Source: Candidatus Poseidoniaceae archaeon (GTDB lineage Archaea; Thermoplasmatota; Poseidoniia; Poseidoniales; Poseidoniaceae). Taken from it: a DNA stretch of 17,421 bases. The DNA lies in contig JAKUNY010000013.1 in the NCBI GenBank assembly GCA_022451765.1, forward strand, positions 1-17,421, in the 5' to 3' direction. How positions within the stretch are numbered: position 1 is the first letter of the stretch; every line of letters begins with the position of its first letter. A model generated the notes under the pieces. The model worked only from the letters and a program-made list of their open reading frames with translations, had not been told where the DNA came from and searched no databases. A program made the translations under genes and the position numbers. This document shows, one piece after another, positions 1-7,853 of this stretch.

Positions 1-676
1 TTCCACCGATTTCACCAATCATCACGATGGCTTCTGTTTGAGAATCTGATTCAAAGGCTGCGAGACAGTCGATGAAACCGGTTCCATTGACAGGGTCGCC
101 CCCGATTCCGACACAAGTTGATTGTCCTTCACCGATGCTCATTGTTTGGGCAACGGCCTCGTACGTAAGTGTGCCCGATTTTGAAACAATTCCAATTCGT
201 CCTTTGGCGTGAATGTGTCCTGGCATAATCCCAATTTTCGCCCCACAATTTTCCCCAGGCGTGATGATGCCTGGGCAGTTAGGTCCAATTAATCGAACTC
301 CTGGACGATTCTCGACGAAAGCAACTGCTTTGACCATGTCAAGTGTTGGTATTCCCTCAGTAATGCATACGACGACACCTTCGCCTTTGATTTGATCGAA
401 TGCATCAGCTGCTTCCATGATCGCTTCACCAGCAAATGGCGGTGGAACATAGATGACGGTTGCATCCGCATCAGTCGCTTTTATTGCTTCAAACATGGAA
501 TTCCACACAGGGAAGTTTTTTCCTTGCAGTTCAACCGTTTGACCTCCTTTACCGGGCGTGCATCCGCCAACAATGTTGGTCCCATATTCGACCATTTTAT
601 CCGCATGGAACATTCCCTGCTTTCCAGTAATTCCTTGCACCAAGAGCTTTGCATTTTCTTCAATCCATATCCCCAT
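1..676 (-). CDS. sucD: Succinyl-CoA synthetase (ADP-forming) alpha subunit, 3' end outside window
   Basis: Alpha subunit of succinyl-CoA ligase, which binds CoA and carries the phospho-histidine intermediate while interconverting succinyl-CoA and succinate with nucleotide phosphorylation (TCA cycle). The frame is open from the ATG at 676 to the window edge and gives the first 225 of about 290 residues. Visible family motifs are the CoA-binding QGITGKQGMFH (residues 14-24), TPGKGG (40-45), VPPPFAG near 78-83, GPNCPGIITP (131-140) and IVSKSGTLTYE (163-173). The catalytic His region lies beyond the left edge and cannot be checked. The ATG overlaps the sucC stop codon by one base (TGATG), and a full Shine-Dalgarno site sits six bases upstream inside sucC, so translation is probably coupled to that of the beta subunit. 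Confidence 0.96.
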   Translation of the reverse strand, partial: MGIWIEENAKLLVQGITGKQGMFHADKMVEYGTNIVGGCTPGKGGQTVELQGKNFPVWNSMFEAIKATDADATVIYVPPPFAGEAIMEAADAFDQIKGEGVVVCITEGIPTLDMVKAVAFVENRPGVRLIGPNCPGIITPGENCGAKIGIMPGHIHAKGRIGIVSKSGTLTYEAVAQTMSIGEGQSTCVGIGGDPVNGTGFIDCLAAFESDSQTEAIVMIGEIGG

Positions 677-1884
677 CACACATCACCTCCAATCAATTCA
701 ACAATCTTTTGAGCACCCTCTGCCAGGTCATCAGCAGGATGAATGTTGAGTGTTGAGGACGCTAGAATCGCCTTTCCTTCATCCACATTGGTTCCAGCCA
801 ATCGAACCACGAGTGGAACGTTGAGATCCAGTGCTTCTGTGGCGGCAATAACCCCACGTGCAATGATATCGCATCGCATGATACCACCAAAGATGTTGAC
901 GAGAATCCCTTTCACGTTTGGGTCTTCCATGATAATCGAAAATGCGGTTTTAACCTGCTCTTCATTCGCTCCGCCACCAACATCAAGGAAATTTGCTGGT
1001 TCTCCTCCGTACAACTTGATGACGTCCATAGTCGCCATGGCTAGGCCGGCTCCGTTAACCAAACATCCAATGTTTCCATCGAGTTTGACATAGGAGAGGC
1101 CGGTCTCCTTCGCTCGAATTTCCACATCCTCTTCTTCAGAGAGATCTCGAAGATCGTCCCAGTTCTTGTGACGAAATTCAGCATTTTCATCAAAGCTAAC
1201 CTTTGCATCAAGTGCGACCATTTCATCTTCCACAGTTCGAACCAACGGGTTGATTTCAACCATGGCACAATCTTCCTGAACAAACAATTCGTACAGCGAC
1301 CGAAGCATCCTTGCAAAGGATTTGTGTGACGCACCAGATAGACCCAAGGCAAGGCCAAGATCTCGAATCTGATATCCCATTAACCCAACATTTGGATCGA
1401 CGTTGATTTTATGTAGAAGTTCAGGGGTTTCCTCCGCAACCTCTTCGATGTCCATTCCTCCTTCCGTTGAGGCCATAATGAGAACGGATTTTTGATCTCG
1501 ATCCACGAGGAGCGCAAGGTAATACTCGTGGGCAATATCGCAACCTGCCTCTACGTAGAGGTGATTGACAATCTTTCCTTCATCACCTGTTTGCTTCGTA
1601 ACCAAAATGTTGCCGAGAATATTTGTCGCATAGGTTTGAACATCTTCTCGAGAAAAGGCAATTTTAACACCACCTTCCATAACGAGGTCCCTCGTATCAG
1701 AGAGGTACAGGTTTCCTTTTCCTCGGCCACCGGCGTGAATTTGCGACTTTACTGCAACCACCTTTGACTGGAGGGAGTCATAAGCCCCTAAAGCACCCTC
1801 AACACTCGTGCAGTGGACCCCATCGAGAACCTTGACACCATGAGATTTGAACAGGGCTTTTCCTTGATATTCGTGAATGTTCAT
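676..1884 (-). CDS. sucC: Succinyl-CoA synthetase (ADP-forming) beta subunit
   Basis: Beta subunit of succinyl-CoA ligase: an ATP-grasp nucleotide-binding half followed by a flavodoxin-like ligase domain. The chosen start, MNIHEYQGKALF, matches the usual family N-terminus and gives 402 residues. The open frame reaches a possible start at 1908, but those eight extra residues do not look like the family. Seen: AVKSQIHAGGRGKG (about 44-57), the nucleotide-binding Lys and glycine loop of the ATP-grasp domain; NGAGLAMATMD (about 277-287); GGGANEEQVK (about 303-312); and NIFGGIMRCD (about 330-339), a signature of the succinate/phosphate-binding ligase domain. No Shine-Dalgarno precedes 1884, so the mRNA may be leaderless. 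It is transcribed divergently from the nucleotidyltransferase gene and ends one base into sucD. Confidence 0.96.
   Translation of the reverse strand: MNIHEYQGKALFKSHGVKVLDGVHCTSVEGALGAYDSLQSKVVAVKSQIHAGGRGKGNLYLSDTRDLVMEGGVKIAFSREDVQTYATNILGNILVTKQTGDEGKIVNHLYVEAGCDIAHEYYLALLVDRDQKSVLIMASTEGGMDIEEVAEETPELLHKINVDPNVGLMGYQIRDLGLALGLSGASHKSFARMLRSLYELFVQEDCAMVEINPLVRTVEDEMVALDAKVSFDENAEFRHKNWDDLRDLSEEEDVEIRAKETGLSYVKLDGNIGCLVNGAGLAMATMDVIKLYGGEPANFLDVGGGANEEQVKTAFSIIMEDPNVKGILVNIFGGIMRCDIIARGVIAATEALDLNVPLVVRLAGTNVDEGKAILASSTLNIHPADDLAEGAQKIVELIGGDV
683..690 (-). promoter_or_regulatory. Shine-Dalgarno site of sucD
   Basis: GGAGGTGA on the minus strand, within the last codons of sucC and six bases before the sucD ATG at 676. 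It fixes the sucD start and implies re-initiation or coupled translation with sucC. Confidence 0.85.
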
Positions 1885-1998
1885 TGTATCACTGCTTAAT
1901 GCGAACAAAAGAACGTCCTTGAACTGTGCGGATGACGTTTCTGGGCATTGAAGCGATGCAGACTACAAGTTGAATAATGAAAACGAAGCCCCAGTCGT
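1885..1998. promoter_or_regulatory. Divergent promoter region, sucC / nucleotidyltransferase
   Basis: A 114-base gap between divergently transcribed genes must hold both promoters. Neither start codon has a Shine-Dalgarno site. An AT-rich stretch (TTGAATAATGAAAAC, about 1969-1983) lies 20-30 bases before the ATG at 1999, the right distance for a TATA box of a leaderless transcript. No convincing TATA box was found for sucC, and no strong inverted repeat was seen. Assignments are inferred from position. Confidence 0.4.
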
Positions 1999-3003
1999 AT
2001 GCAGGTCGTAGTCCTCGCTGGTGGATTTGGCACACGTCTGCGCCCATGGACGTACGAGATACCCAAACCAATTTTGCCAATGTTGGACAAAACGTTGCTT
2101 GAGCATGTTGTTGAGGCTGTACCGAGCGACAAGGTCGATGAGGTCATCGTCGCTGGTGGTTACAAAATCGACGACATCGAAGCATATTTTCGACAAAAAA
2201 GCGTCGAATATGATGTGACAATTGTGAAGGAAACAGAACCTTTGGGCACTGGTGGCGCTTTGGGAAATTGCAGAGATGTTGTATCTGGTCAATTCGTTTG
2301 CCTAAATGGGGACATCATTTCTTCTCTCGATATGAAAACTGGGATGGATCTGCATCAAAAGAATGGCGGAATTGGAACGCTCGCGCTTTGGGAGGTTGAG
2401 GACCCTACTCGCTTTGGTATCGTTGGACTTGACGAGGATAGTCGTGTAACTCAATTCAAAGAAAAACCGAAGTCGAATGAAGTCTTTTCTAATCTGATAA
2501 ACGCAGGATCGTACCTCTTTGAGGATGCAATCTTCGATTATATTCCAAAAGGTAAGAGTTCACTTGAACGCGAGGTTTTTCCGGTGCTTGCTAGCGAGAG
2601 AAAGCTCAATGGGTTTTCTTTTGATGGGTATTTTATTGATGCTGGAACTCCAAAAAGCTGGTCGTTAGGTGTACAGGCCAGTATTGCAAACAAACGATGG
2701 AATCAAGGCCAGAGGATTGATTCAAATTGGTATGCCGATGAATCTGTTCAAATCGTTGGTGAAAGCAAGGTTGAGCACTCTATGCTTTCAAGCGGCACTT
2801 CTATCCAATCTGCAACGCTGTCAAAGTGCAGTCTATTGGAGAATGTCCGAATTGGCATGAATTCAATCTTGAAAGAAACTCTCGTCGGTAGAAATACAGT
2901 CATAGGTAAGAATTGTTCACTTGATAACGCTGTTATCGACCATGGTTCAACCGTTCCTGATAATACTGTCCTATGCGATACACAGTGGCCACTTACCGAG
3001 TGA
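1999..3003 (+). CDS. Sugar-phosphate nucleotidyltransferase (mannose-1-phosphate guanylyltransferase / glucose-1-phosphate nucleotidyltransferase type)
   Basis: Transfers an NMP from an NTP to a sugar-1-phosphate, making an activated sugar for glycans or glycolipids. The 334-residue protein has an N-terminal nucleotidyltransferase domain: the GGFGTRLRP nucleotide-binding loop (8-16), Lys in IPKP (23), GTGGAL (83-88), NGD metal ligand (103-105), FKEKP (153-157), NAG (168-170) and DAGTP (214-218). A C-terminal left-handed beta-helix of irregular hexapeptides (about 246-325, for example VRIGMNSILKETLVGRNTVIG) follows, as in GDP-mannose pyrophosphorylase-like enzymes. The exact base and sugar cannot be decided from the sequence. 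It begins the plus-strand group with tpiA (42-base gap) and the zinc hydrolase. No Shine-Dalgarno is visible, so initiation may be leaderless. Confidence 0.9.
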   Translation: MQVVVLAGGFGTRLRPWTYEIPKPILPMLDKTLLEHVVEAVPSDKVDEVIVAGGYKIDDIEAYFRQKSVEYDVTIVKETEPLGTGGALGNCRDVVSGQFVCLNGDIISSLDMKTGMDLHQKNGGIGTLALWEVEDPTRFGIVGLDEDSRVTQFKEKPKSNEVFSNLINAGSYLFEDAIFDYIPKGKSSLEREVFPVLASERKLNGFSFDGYFIDAGTPKSWSLGVQASIANKRWNQGQRIDSNWYADESVQIVGESKVEHSMLSSGTSIQSATLSKCSLLENVRIGMNSILKETLVGRNTVIGKNCSLDNAVIDHGSTVPDNTVLCDTQWPLTE

Positions 3004-3045
3004 TTGGAAGGAAGATATCAAGAAGAATCAGGTCTTGGGATTGTT

Positions 3046-3711
3046 ATGCAGCCGTTGATTGTCGTCAATTTCAAGACCTATTCGACAGCCATGGGACAAA
3101 AAGCGATTAAATTGGCACGAGCAATGGAACGTGCTTCAACCAACAATGTTCGAATGGTTGCGGTCGTTTCTGCATTCGACTTGTTTGCAGTGAAGCAGGC
3201 TGCACCCTCTCTAGAAGTTTGGAGTCAGCACCTCGATCCGGTTGGCCAAGGATCGTTTACTGGTTGGCTGCAACCTGATAACGCTATAGAACAAGGTGCA
3301 CAGGGGACAATCATTAACCATGCAGAACACAAAGTCGATATCACTCACGTAAAAAATCTAATGCAGCAACTTCCGAATGAATTTCCCATTTGTGCGTGTG
3401 CAGCGGATGTCGATGAAGCCCACCAACTGGCGGGACTCGGGCCCACTTTCATCGCAGTTGAACCTCCTGAACTCATTGGAGGAGAGATATCAGTCACCAC
3501 AGCAGACCCTGCAATTGTTTCTGAAACAGTGGATGCTGTTCGTGGAATTAACCCGAACGTACGGGTACTATGTGGAGCGGGTGTGAAAGACGGCAACGAT
3601 GTTCGTACGGCTGTTCAATTGGGTGCCCATGGCGTCTTGCTCGCATCAGGTGTCACAAAAGCAGAGGACATTGATGCCGTTCTCGGCGATCTCGTTGCGG
3701 GATTGGAATAA
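3046..3711 (+). CDS. tpiA: Triosephosphate isomerase, archaeal type
   Basis: Interconverts dihydroxyacetone phosphate and glyceraldehyde-3-phosphate in glycolysis and gluconeogenesis. At 221 residues it has the short archaeal form rather than the roughly 250-residue bacterial/eukaryotic one. Seen: NFKTY with the substrate-binding Asn8 and Lys10; INHAEHK with catalytic His92; AVEPPELIGG with catalytic Glu139 and the start of the mobile loop; CGAGV (176-180) and GVLLASGVTKA (196-206), the phosphate-binding ends of the last strands. The frame opens at a TTG at 3004, but the 14 extra residues are unlike the family, and MQPLIVVNFKTY is the normal TIM N-terminus, so the ATG at 3046 was chosen. It lies in the probable operon with the upstream nucleotidyltransferase and ends 15 bases before the next gene. 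Confidence 0.95.
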   Translation: MQPLIVVNFKTYSTAMGQKAIKLARAMERASTNNVRMVAVVSAFDLFAVKQAAPSLEVWSQHLDPVGQGSFTGWLQPDNAIEQGAQGTIINHAEHKVDITHVKNLMQQLPNEFPICACAADVDEAHQLAGLGPTFIAVEPPELIGGEISVTTADPAIVSETVDAVRGINPNVRVLCGAGVKDGNDVRTAVQLGAHGVLLASGVTKAEDIDAVLGDLVAGLE

Positions 3712-3713
3712 GC

Positions 3714-3720
3714 GGGAGGG
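3714..3720 (+). promoter_or_regulatory. Shine-Dalgarno site of the zinc-hydrolase gene
   Basis: GGGAGGG lies six bases before the ATG at 3727 and just after the tpiA stop, supporting both that start and co-transcription. Confidence 0.7.
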
Positions 3721-3726
3721 AATATT

Positions 3727-5034
3727 ATGGCTCGCAAAACCAAGCGCAAGCCCGTTCGAATCGCTCATGAGCTTTCTCGAACACGACGTAAAGCCATCGA
3801 AAAGGCCCTCGCTGAGCACCAGATTGAGGACCGATCCGAATGGGATAGAAACGCTGACTGGAGTGACTACAGATTTTACCGGAAATTGGTGAAGCGCGGC
3901 ACAATTCGCACGATCGATTTACCTTTGCTTGAGGTAAGCATAGGCGATCCATGGTCGACATCTGTAACCGTCATCCATGGGAGGCGCCCTGGTCCAACCA
4001 TTACCATACTCGGAGGTATGCATGGGGATGAACTCACAGGCCCATCGGCCTGCACCCATCTCCTCAGTACGGCATTCACAGATCCTGAAAAGGTTCTCGA
4101 TCCTGAAACACTTGCAGGAACAATTCGTATTGTTCCAGTGGTCAATATGCCGGGATATCGATCCAAATCACGATACTTCCCCGACGGACGGGACCTGAAT
4201 CGCAATTTCCCTGGCAATTCCAAAGGCTCATCCACACGGAGAGTTGCTGCCCAGGTATGGAAATATCTTGTTGAGGATTCGGATGCAATCATTGACTTAC
4301 ATAGTGCAGGAAGAGGTCGATCGAACATGCCACAACTTCGTGTAGACCTTGCTCATGCAGGTTCAAATATCCTCGCAAAGGCATTCGGTATCGAAATACT
4401 CCTCGACTCAAAACCCCCAAAGGGATCGCTTCGTAATCACGCAAATTTGGAAGACATTCCTGCAATTACCTACGAGGGAGGTGGTGCAAATTGGTTAGAC
4501 CAAGCATCTGTCAAAGTTGCTGTTCATGGAGTCATGAACGTGCTAAAGAAATTAAAAATGGTCCCCGGAAGACCGCCCCGGCCACGATTTCGAATGCTTG
4601 CCAGTGGCTCAAAATGGTTGCGAGCAGGTGAAGGCGGATTGCTAGACTTGTTTGTTGATAGCGGTTCAATCATGATAGAAGGTGATGTTGTTGCACGTAT
4701 TTCAGATCCAGCCACACCGGGCCTATCTGTCGATATCTTAGCCCCCGAAGACGGATTGATGATTTGTATTGCGACCAACCCGTTCGTCGCTGCTGGTATG
4801 CCTGTTGGCCACTTCCTGCCGATATCGAAACACATGTCACTCCTCGAAGAGCAGGTCGATGGTTTTGGACGATTCATCACTCACGGATCTCTCGATGAAC
4901 CAGTATGGAGAGAAGAGGAAGAAATTGAAGTCGAAGTTCGCGGTGAATGGGATGGAGGCAGTGTCGACAGTGGTTGGCTCGAAGCCACTCTGGAAGAAGT
5001 GAACAGTGAAGGCGACTCCGAAGAAGAAGCCTGA
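3727..5034 (+). CDS. Succinylglutamate desuccinylase / aspartoacylase family zinc hydrolase
   Basis: An M14-like zinc-dependent deacylase/carboxypeptidase-fold protein of 435 residues; the natural substrate is not evident. Zinc-site motifs are GGMHGDE (H99, E102) and IDLHSAG (H192). DLNRNFPG (156-163) carries the conserved substrate-binding Asn-Arg pair, and ITYEGGG contains the likely catalytic Glu250. Residues about 304-364 (GLLDLFVDSGSIMIEG onward) look like the C-terminal barrel-sandwich domain of AstE/AspA-like proteins. The first 60 residues are rich in Lys and Arg and are a family-atypical addition; the last 40 are strongly acidic. No signal peptide is present, so it should be cytoplasmic. 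It follows tpiA by 15 bases with its own strong ribosome site and is probably the last gene of the operon. A true arginine-catabolic AstE role is unlikely, since no other ast gene is near. Confidence 0.85.
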   Translation: MARKTKRKPVRIAHELSRTRRKAIEKALAEHQIEDRSEWDRNADWSDYRFYRKLVKRGTIRTIDLPLLEVSIGDPWSTSVTVIHGRRPGPTITILGGMHGDELTGPSACTHLLSTAFTDPEKVLDPETLAGTIRIVPVVNMPGYRSKSRYFPDGRDLNRNFPGNSKGSSTRRVAAQVWKYLVEDSDAIIDLHSAGRGRSNMPQLRVDLAHAGSNILAKAFGIEILLDSKPPKGSLRNHANLEDIPAITYEGGGANWLDQASVKVAVHGVMNVLKKLKMVPGRPPRPRFRMLASGSKWLRAGEGGLLDLFVDSGSIMIEGDVVARISDPATPGLSVDILAPEDGLMICIATNPFVAAGMPVGHFLPISKHMSLLEEQVDGFGRFITHGSLDEPVWREEEEIEVEVRGEWDGGSVDSGWLEATLEEVNSEGDSEEEA

Positions 5035-5122
5035 ACACTGGATGCTGGGAATAGCCTTCTCGCTCGCCATCGTAGAATTTTATTCAATTTCCAACAAAGG
5101 TATGATTTCAATTTCCATTGCT
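5035..5122. other. Convergent intergenic gap
   Basis: An 88-base spacer between convergent genes. A T-rich run on the plus strand (about 5121-5140, overlapping the end of the minus-strand gene) could serve as an archaeal oligo-T terminator for the upstream operon. No hairpin or gene was seen. Confidence 0.3.
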
Positions 5123-6508
5123 TTAGTTATTTTTATTTTCGAACAATGGACGATGTTCAGGATCTACATCATCCGATGCAATGTTGTCTTTGTACCAAGC
5201 CTCAAGATGCTCAACACGCTTGTCTTGAAGCCCGTAAACCTTCGCTTGCATCATGAGCATTGTTCGTTCTTTTTGCGTGATTTTCCCATCTTCTATCGCT
5301 AATTTATACAATTCAAGATACGCAGTTTCGTCTTTGGTATGAACTTCGGGTAGCAGACGATTTGAAATTGCAGATATCGAAGACAGAATGGGTTTTCTTG
5401 TTGCGACAAGGATGGTACCCATACCAACTGCTCCAACCCAGCCAACCCCTGTCGCACTCTCCATTACTTCCGTACCTGCGATGAACAAGAAGGCCCCTAG
5501 GCTAGCGAAAATCGTTCCAGTAAATGTTCTGCGTAATTGCTCATCAATGCCCAATACGTCCTGCTTGAGGATAGCGTAGGCGAAGAATACACCCATCATG
5601 AATGAACCAAATATGTTCATGAACAGCGTCGTTGATTGGAAGGCACTGAAGAACAAATCGTCCTGAATGATGTCGCTGCCCTGCAATTCTCCGCTGTTAA
5701 CCAAACTGTTTGCTAAAATAATTAAGACGGTAGCCCCGACGGAAAAAATCAGTTTTGTCAGGAATCCAAATCGGATTGCTCGGAGCTCCTTCGCATCAAA
5801 TGCGGACGTCTCATCGAGATCATCGGCATCAATTCGATAGAGATATATTGTCGAAAACAAAAGGGCGAGAGCCGTAATCGGGACGAGGATTGGTTGAAGC
5901 GTTCCAATCCCAATTTTTGTAATTGTCAATGGGTACACAGGCTCCAGCGATGCAGGGCATGTCGTATTGAACATAAAATCGCTATCTCCATAGGACACGT
6001 TTTTCCCCTCTCCAGTGTCATTGCATTCCAAGGCATACATGTCTCCGAGTGCTGACACCTCCCCTCCGAGAACGAAAACTGTCGAAACGAAAATAATGAA
6101 TCCGATGAGTGGCGATAACCAAAGTGATCTTGAGGCAAAAAGCCTGCGAACCGACCCGAAGGCATCGTTGTTCGAATAAATGAAAATAATGCAGATGTAG
6201 AAGATTAATCGGATCATTCCAGTCGACCCACTAACATATCTAACAGAGTAAAGAAAATCCAGGTATTCGACAGGGAATGGGAAAATTCCAAAAAAGTTCA
6301 GAGCTCCTGCTCCAAAACCTTCGAATGCGAGGATGAAAGATAAGAACCGGTTTTTTGGGTTTGTTGGATCAGCCCTGAAGATGAGGATTGAAAGATACAT
6401 CATCATCCCGCAAGTCAACAACCCAAGGAATGCAAGTAAGTGTGGAGCGGCCAAATTTACCATTGTATTCTCGTTAAGATTTGCTAACAAGCGGATAAAA
6501 TAACTCAT
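5123..6508 (-). CDS. Polytopic membrane protein, 7TM histidine-kinase-sensor-like, with TerB-like C-terminal tail
   Basis: A 461-residue protein with about eight or nine hydrophobic helices (near 20-44, 55-76, 95-112, 130-150, 198-224, 247-270, 290-316, 327-347, 354-371). FFAYAILKQDVLGIDEQLRR (309-327) resembles the conserved 'AYAILRYRLxDID' segment that ends the N-terminal 7TM module of many histidine kinases, but no kinase follows. Instead a soluble tail (about 395-440) has the pattern LYKLAIEDGKITQKERTML, like the helical acidic repeats of TerB/DnaJ-associated domains. The large outside loop has two Cys (162, 184) that could form a disulphide. The start at 6508 has a GAGGGGAT ribosome site about eight bases upstream; a second Met (16) is possible. 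Function unknown; signalling or metal/stress sensing is inference. Confidence 0.75.
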   Translation of the reverse strand: MSYFIRLLANLNENTMVNLAAPHLLAFLGLLTCGMMMYLSILIFRADPTNPKNRFLSFILAFEGFGAGALNFFGIFPFPVEYLDFLYSVRYVSGSTGMIRLIFYICIIFIYSNNDAFGSVRRLFASRSLWLSPLIGFIIFVSTVFVLGGEVSALGDMYALECNDTGEGKNVSYGDSDFMFNTTCPASLEPVYPLTITKIGIGTLQPILVPITALALLFSTIYLYRIDADDLDETSAFDAKELRAIRFGFLTKLIFSVGATVLIILANSLVNSGELQGSDIIQDDLFFSAFQSTTLFMNIFGSFMMGVFFAYAILKQDVLGIDEQLRRTFTGTIFASLGAFLFIAGTEVMESATGVGWVGAVGMGTILVATRKPILSSISAISNRLLPEVHTKDETAYLELYKLAIEDGKITQKERTMLMMQAKVYGLQDKRVEHLEAWYKDNIASDDVDPEHRPLFENKNN

Positions 6509-6768
6509 AATTTGCCATCCCCTCTTATTTTTCCCATCTAGGTTGTTTCACAACCCTTTTTCGATACTTCCTGTTTGTGTCTAAGTATATTCTTGAGATA
6601 AATCAATCCCCGATGAATATCGTTTCCATGCTATAATTCGTAGCGTTACAATTTCCATTTGCATTTGCAATGCTAACGTTTGTCCAATAAGCCAACGTGG
6701 TGGGACTTAGCAAACCAGTCTTCATCATTAAACAAAGACATTGACGACTGATTCAGGGCAAACCTTAG
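6509..6768. promoter_or_regulatory. Divergent promoter region, 7TM protein / AI-2E family protein
   Basis: A 260-base AT-rich spacer. Possible TATA elements are ATATAC on the minus strand (6586-6591) for the 7TM gene and TATAAT on the plus strand (6632-6637) for the AI-2E-family gene, the latter leaving a roughly 100-base leader. A small near-palindrome GCATT-TGC-AATGC occurs at 6661-6673. No small gene or RNA could be recognised. Confidence 0.35.
6541..6555. repeat. Perfect 6-bp inverted repeat, candidate operator or 5'-UTR hairpin
   Basis: GGTTGT-TTC-ACAACC. It lies 33-47 bases upstream of the minus-strand membrane-protein start, in a 260-base divergent intergenic region. A TATA-like element on the minus strand at 6586-6591 would place the transcription start near 6560, just before the repeat. 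On the plus strand it is followed by five Ts, but no plus-strand gene reads into it, so a terminator role is unlikely. Confidence 0.45.
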
Positions 6769-7848
6769 ATGAACAAATGCATGGATTGGGACATGGAAGA
6801 ATTGTCCAAAGTCGGCATTGATTCGAAAAGAACCACTGCAGCGAGCGTCGCGATTGTGGGTTTGGTGGTATATCTGTCCTTGATTCATTTGAAATCCATT
6901 TTGATGCCACTGGCTGTTGCAGTCTTGCTCTATTTCATAATTAAGCCACCTGAACAATTCATTTACAACAAGGTGGGAAATCGGTTCGTATCTTATGGCA
7001 CAGTTCTTCTGACTTTTATTATCACTGTCTTCTTCACATCGCTGTTTTTGTACGATAATCTCTCGAAGTTCATTGAAGAAGTCCCGTATATAACAGAAAA
7101 ATTTGAAGAAAAAAGGACAAATTTAGCAGACTCAAATCTTTATGGACTCGAGGTAATTTTTTCAGATGCTGAGTTTCTTGCCAGTGTTGCATCACCGAGC
7201 AATATCGAAACGTTTGTACTAGGTATCTTAGGCACGCTTGGTGGATTCTTTGGTACAATGATTACTGTTTTGATTTTCTTGTTGTTTATTGTGCTAGAAG
7301 AGCACACAATTGCAAAAAGGTTTGGGGCAGCATTTCCAAACTCCTATTCGAGAGCGAAGAGAATCGTTAGTGAATCAACGGAATCAATCAAGGCTTATGT
7401 TGTTTCAAAGGTAACATGCAGTGCAGGACAAGCTTTTGTCATGGCCATAATTCTCTACGGTTTTGGTATTCCTGGGTGGTTTTTGTTTGGAATTTTGTGC
7501 TTTTTGTTGGATTTCATTCCAATTTTGGGTGCTCTCTTTGCAACGATTCCACCGGTCATCATCGGATTTATATGGCTTGATTTGGAATTTGCTCTGCTCA
7601 TGGTTGCTCTGCTTATCGGAAATCAGCAAGTGTTTGGTTCATTGATAGAACCAAATCTATCCGGATCAAAAATAGGCATTTCTCCGTTCGTTCTGTTGTT
7701 GACAGTGATGCTTTTTTCTCAAGTATGGGGAATCGCCGGTGCTATCATCGGTGCTCCAATGATCATCATCGTGAGGTTGATTCTCGATGAAAACAAGAAA
7801 ACTCGACCAGTCGCCATGATGATGGCAAACGATGTTGAGGAAGAATGA
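6769..7848 (+). CDS. AI-2E family transporter (PerM/YdiK-like)
   Basis: A 359-residue polytopic membrane protein of the AI-2E exporter-like superfamily (UPF0118). Members have been linked to autoinducer-2 export or Na+/H+ antiport, so the substrate here is open. Seen: paired N-terminal helices (about 24-41 and 43-58) and a third (75-95); a soluble segment with charged helices (95-145); and the conserved C-terminal half with DFIPILGALFATIPPVIIGF (248-267), the QQVFGSLIEP segment (286-295), LSGSKIGISPFVLLL (297-311) and GIAGAIIGAPM (321-331). Length is normal for the family. The first Met (6769) has no clear ribosome site; Met codons at 6781 and 6793 are also possible starts. It converges with the LeuA-like gene, leaving only five bases between the stops. 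Confidence 0.9.
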   Translation: MNKCMDWDMEELSKVGIDSKRTTAASVAIVGLVVYLSLIHLKSILMPLAVAVLLYFIIKPPEQFIYNKVGNRFVSYGTVLLTFIITVFFTSLFLYDNLSKFIEEVPYITEKFEEKRTNLADSNLYGLEVIFSDAEFLASVASPSNIETFVLGILGTLGGFFGTMITVLIFLLFIVLEEHTIAKRFGAAFPNSYSRAKRIVSESTESIKAYVVSKVTCSAGQAFVMAIILYGFGIPGWFLFGILCFLLDFIPILGALFATIPPVIIGFIWLDLEFALLMVALLIGNQQVFGSLIEPNLSGSKIGISPFVLLLTVMLFSQVWGIAGAIIGAPMIIIVRLILDENKKTRPVAMMMANDVEEE

Positions 7849-7853
7849 GTGGT

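Noticed and set aside
3004..3045. Extended N-terminus of triosephosphate isomerase from a TTG directly after the previous stop
   Set aside because: The 14 extra residues have no family similarity, and MQPLIVVNFKTY is the standard TIM start.
6541..6561. Intrinsic terminator (hairpin plus five Ts) on the plus strand
   Set aside because: No plus-strand gene ends upstream; the neighbouring gene is on the minus strand and starts here, so an operator or leader hairpin is more sensible.
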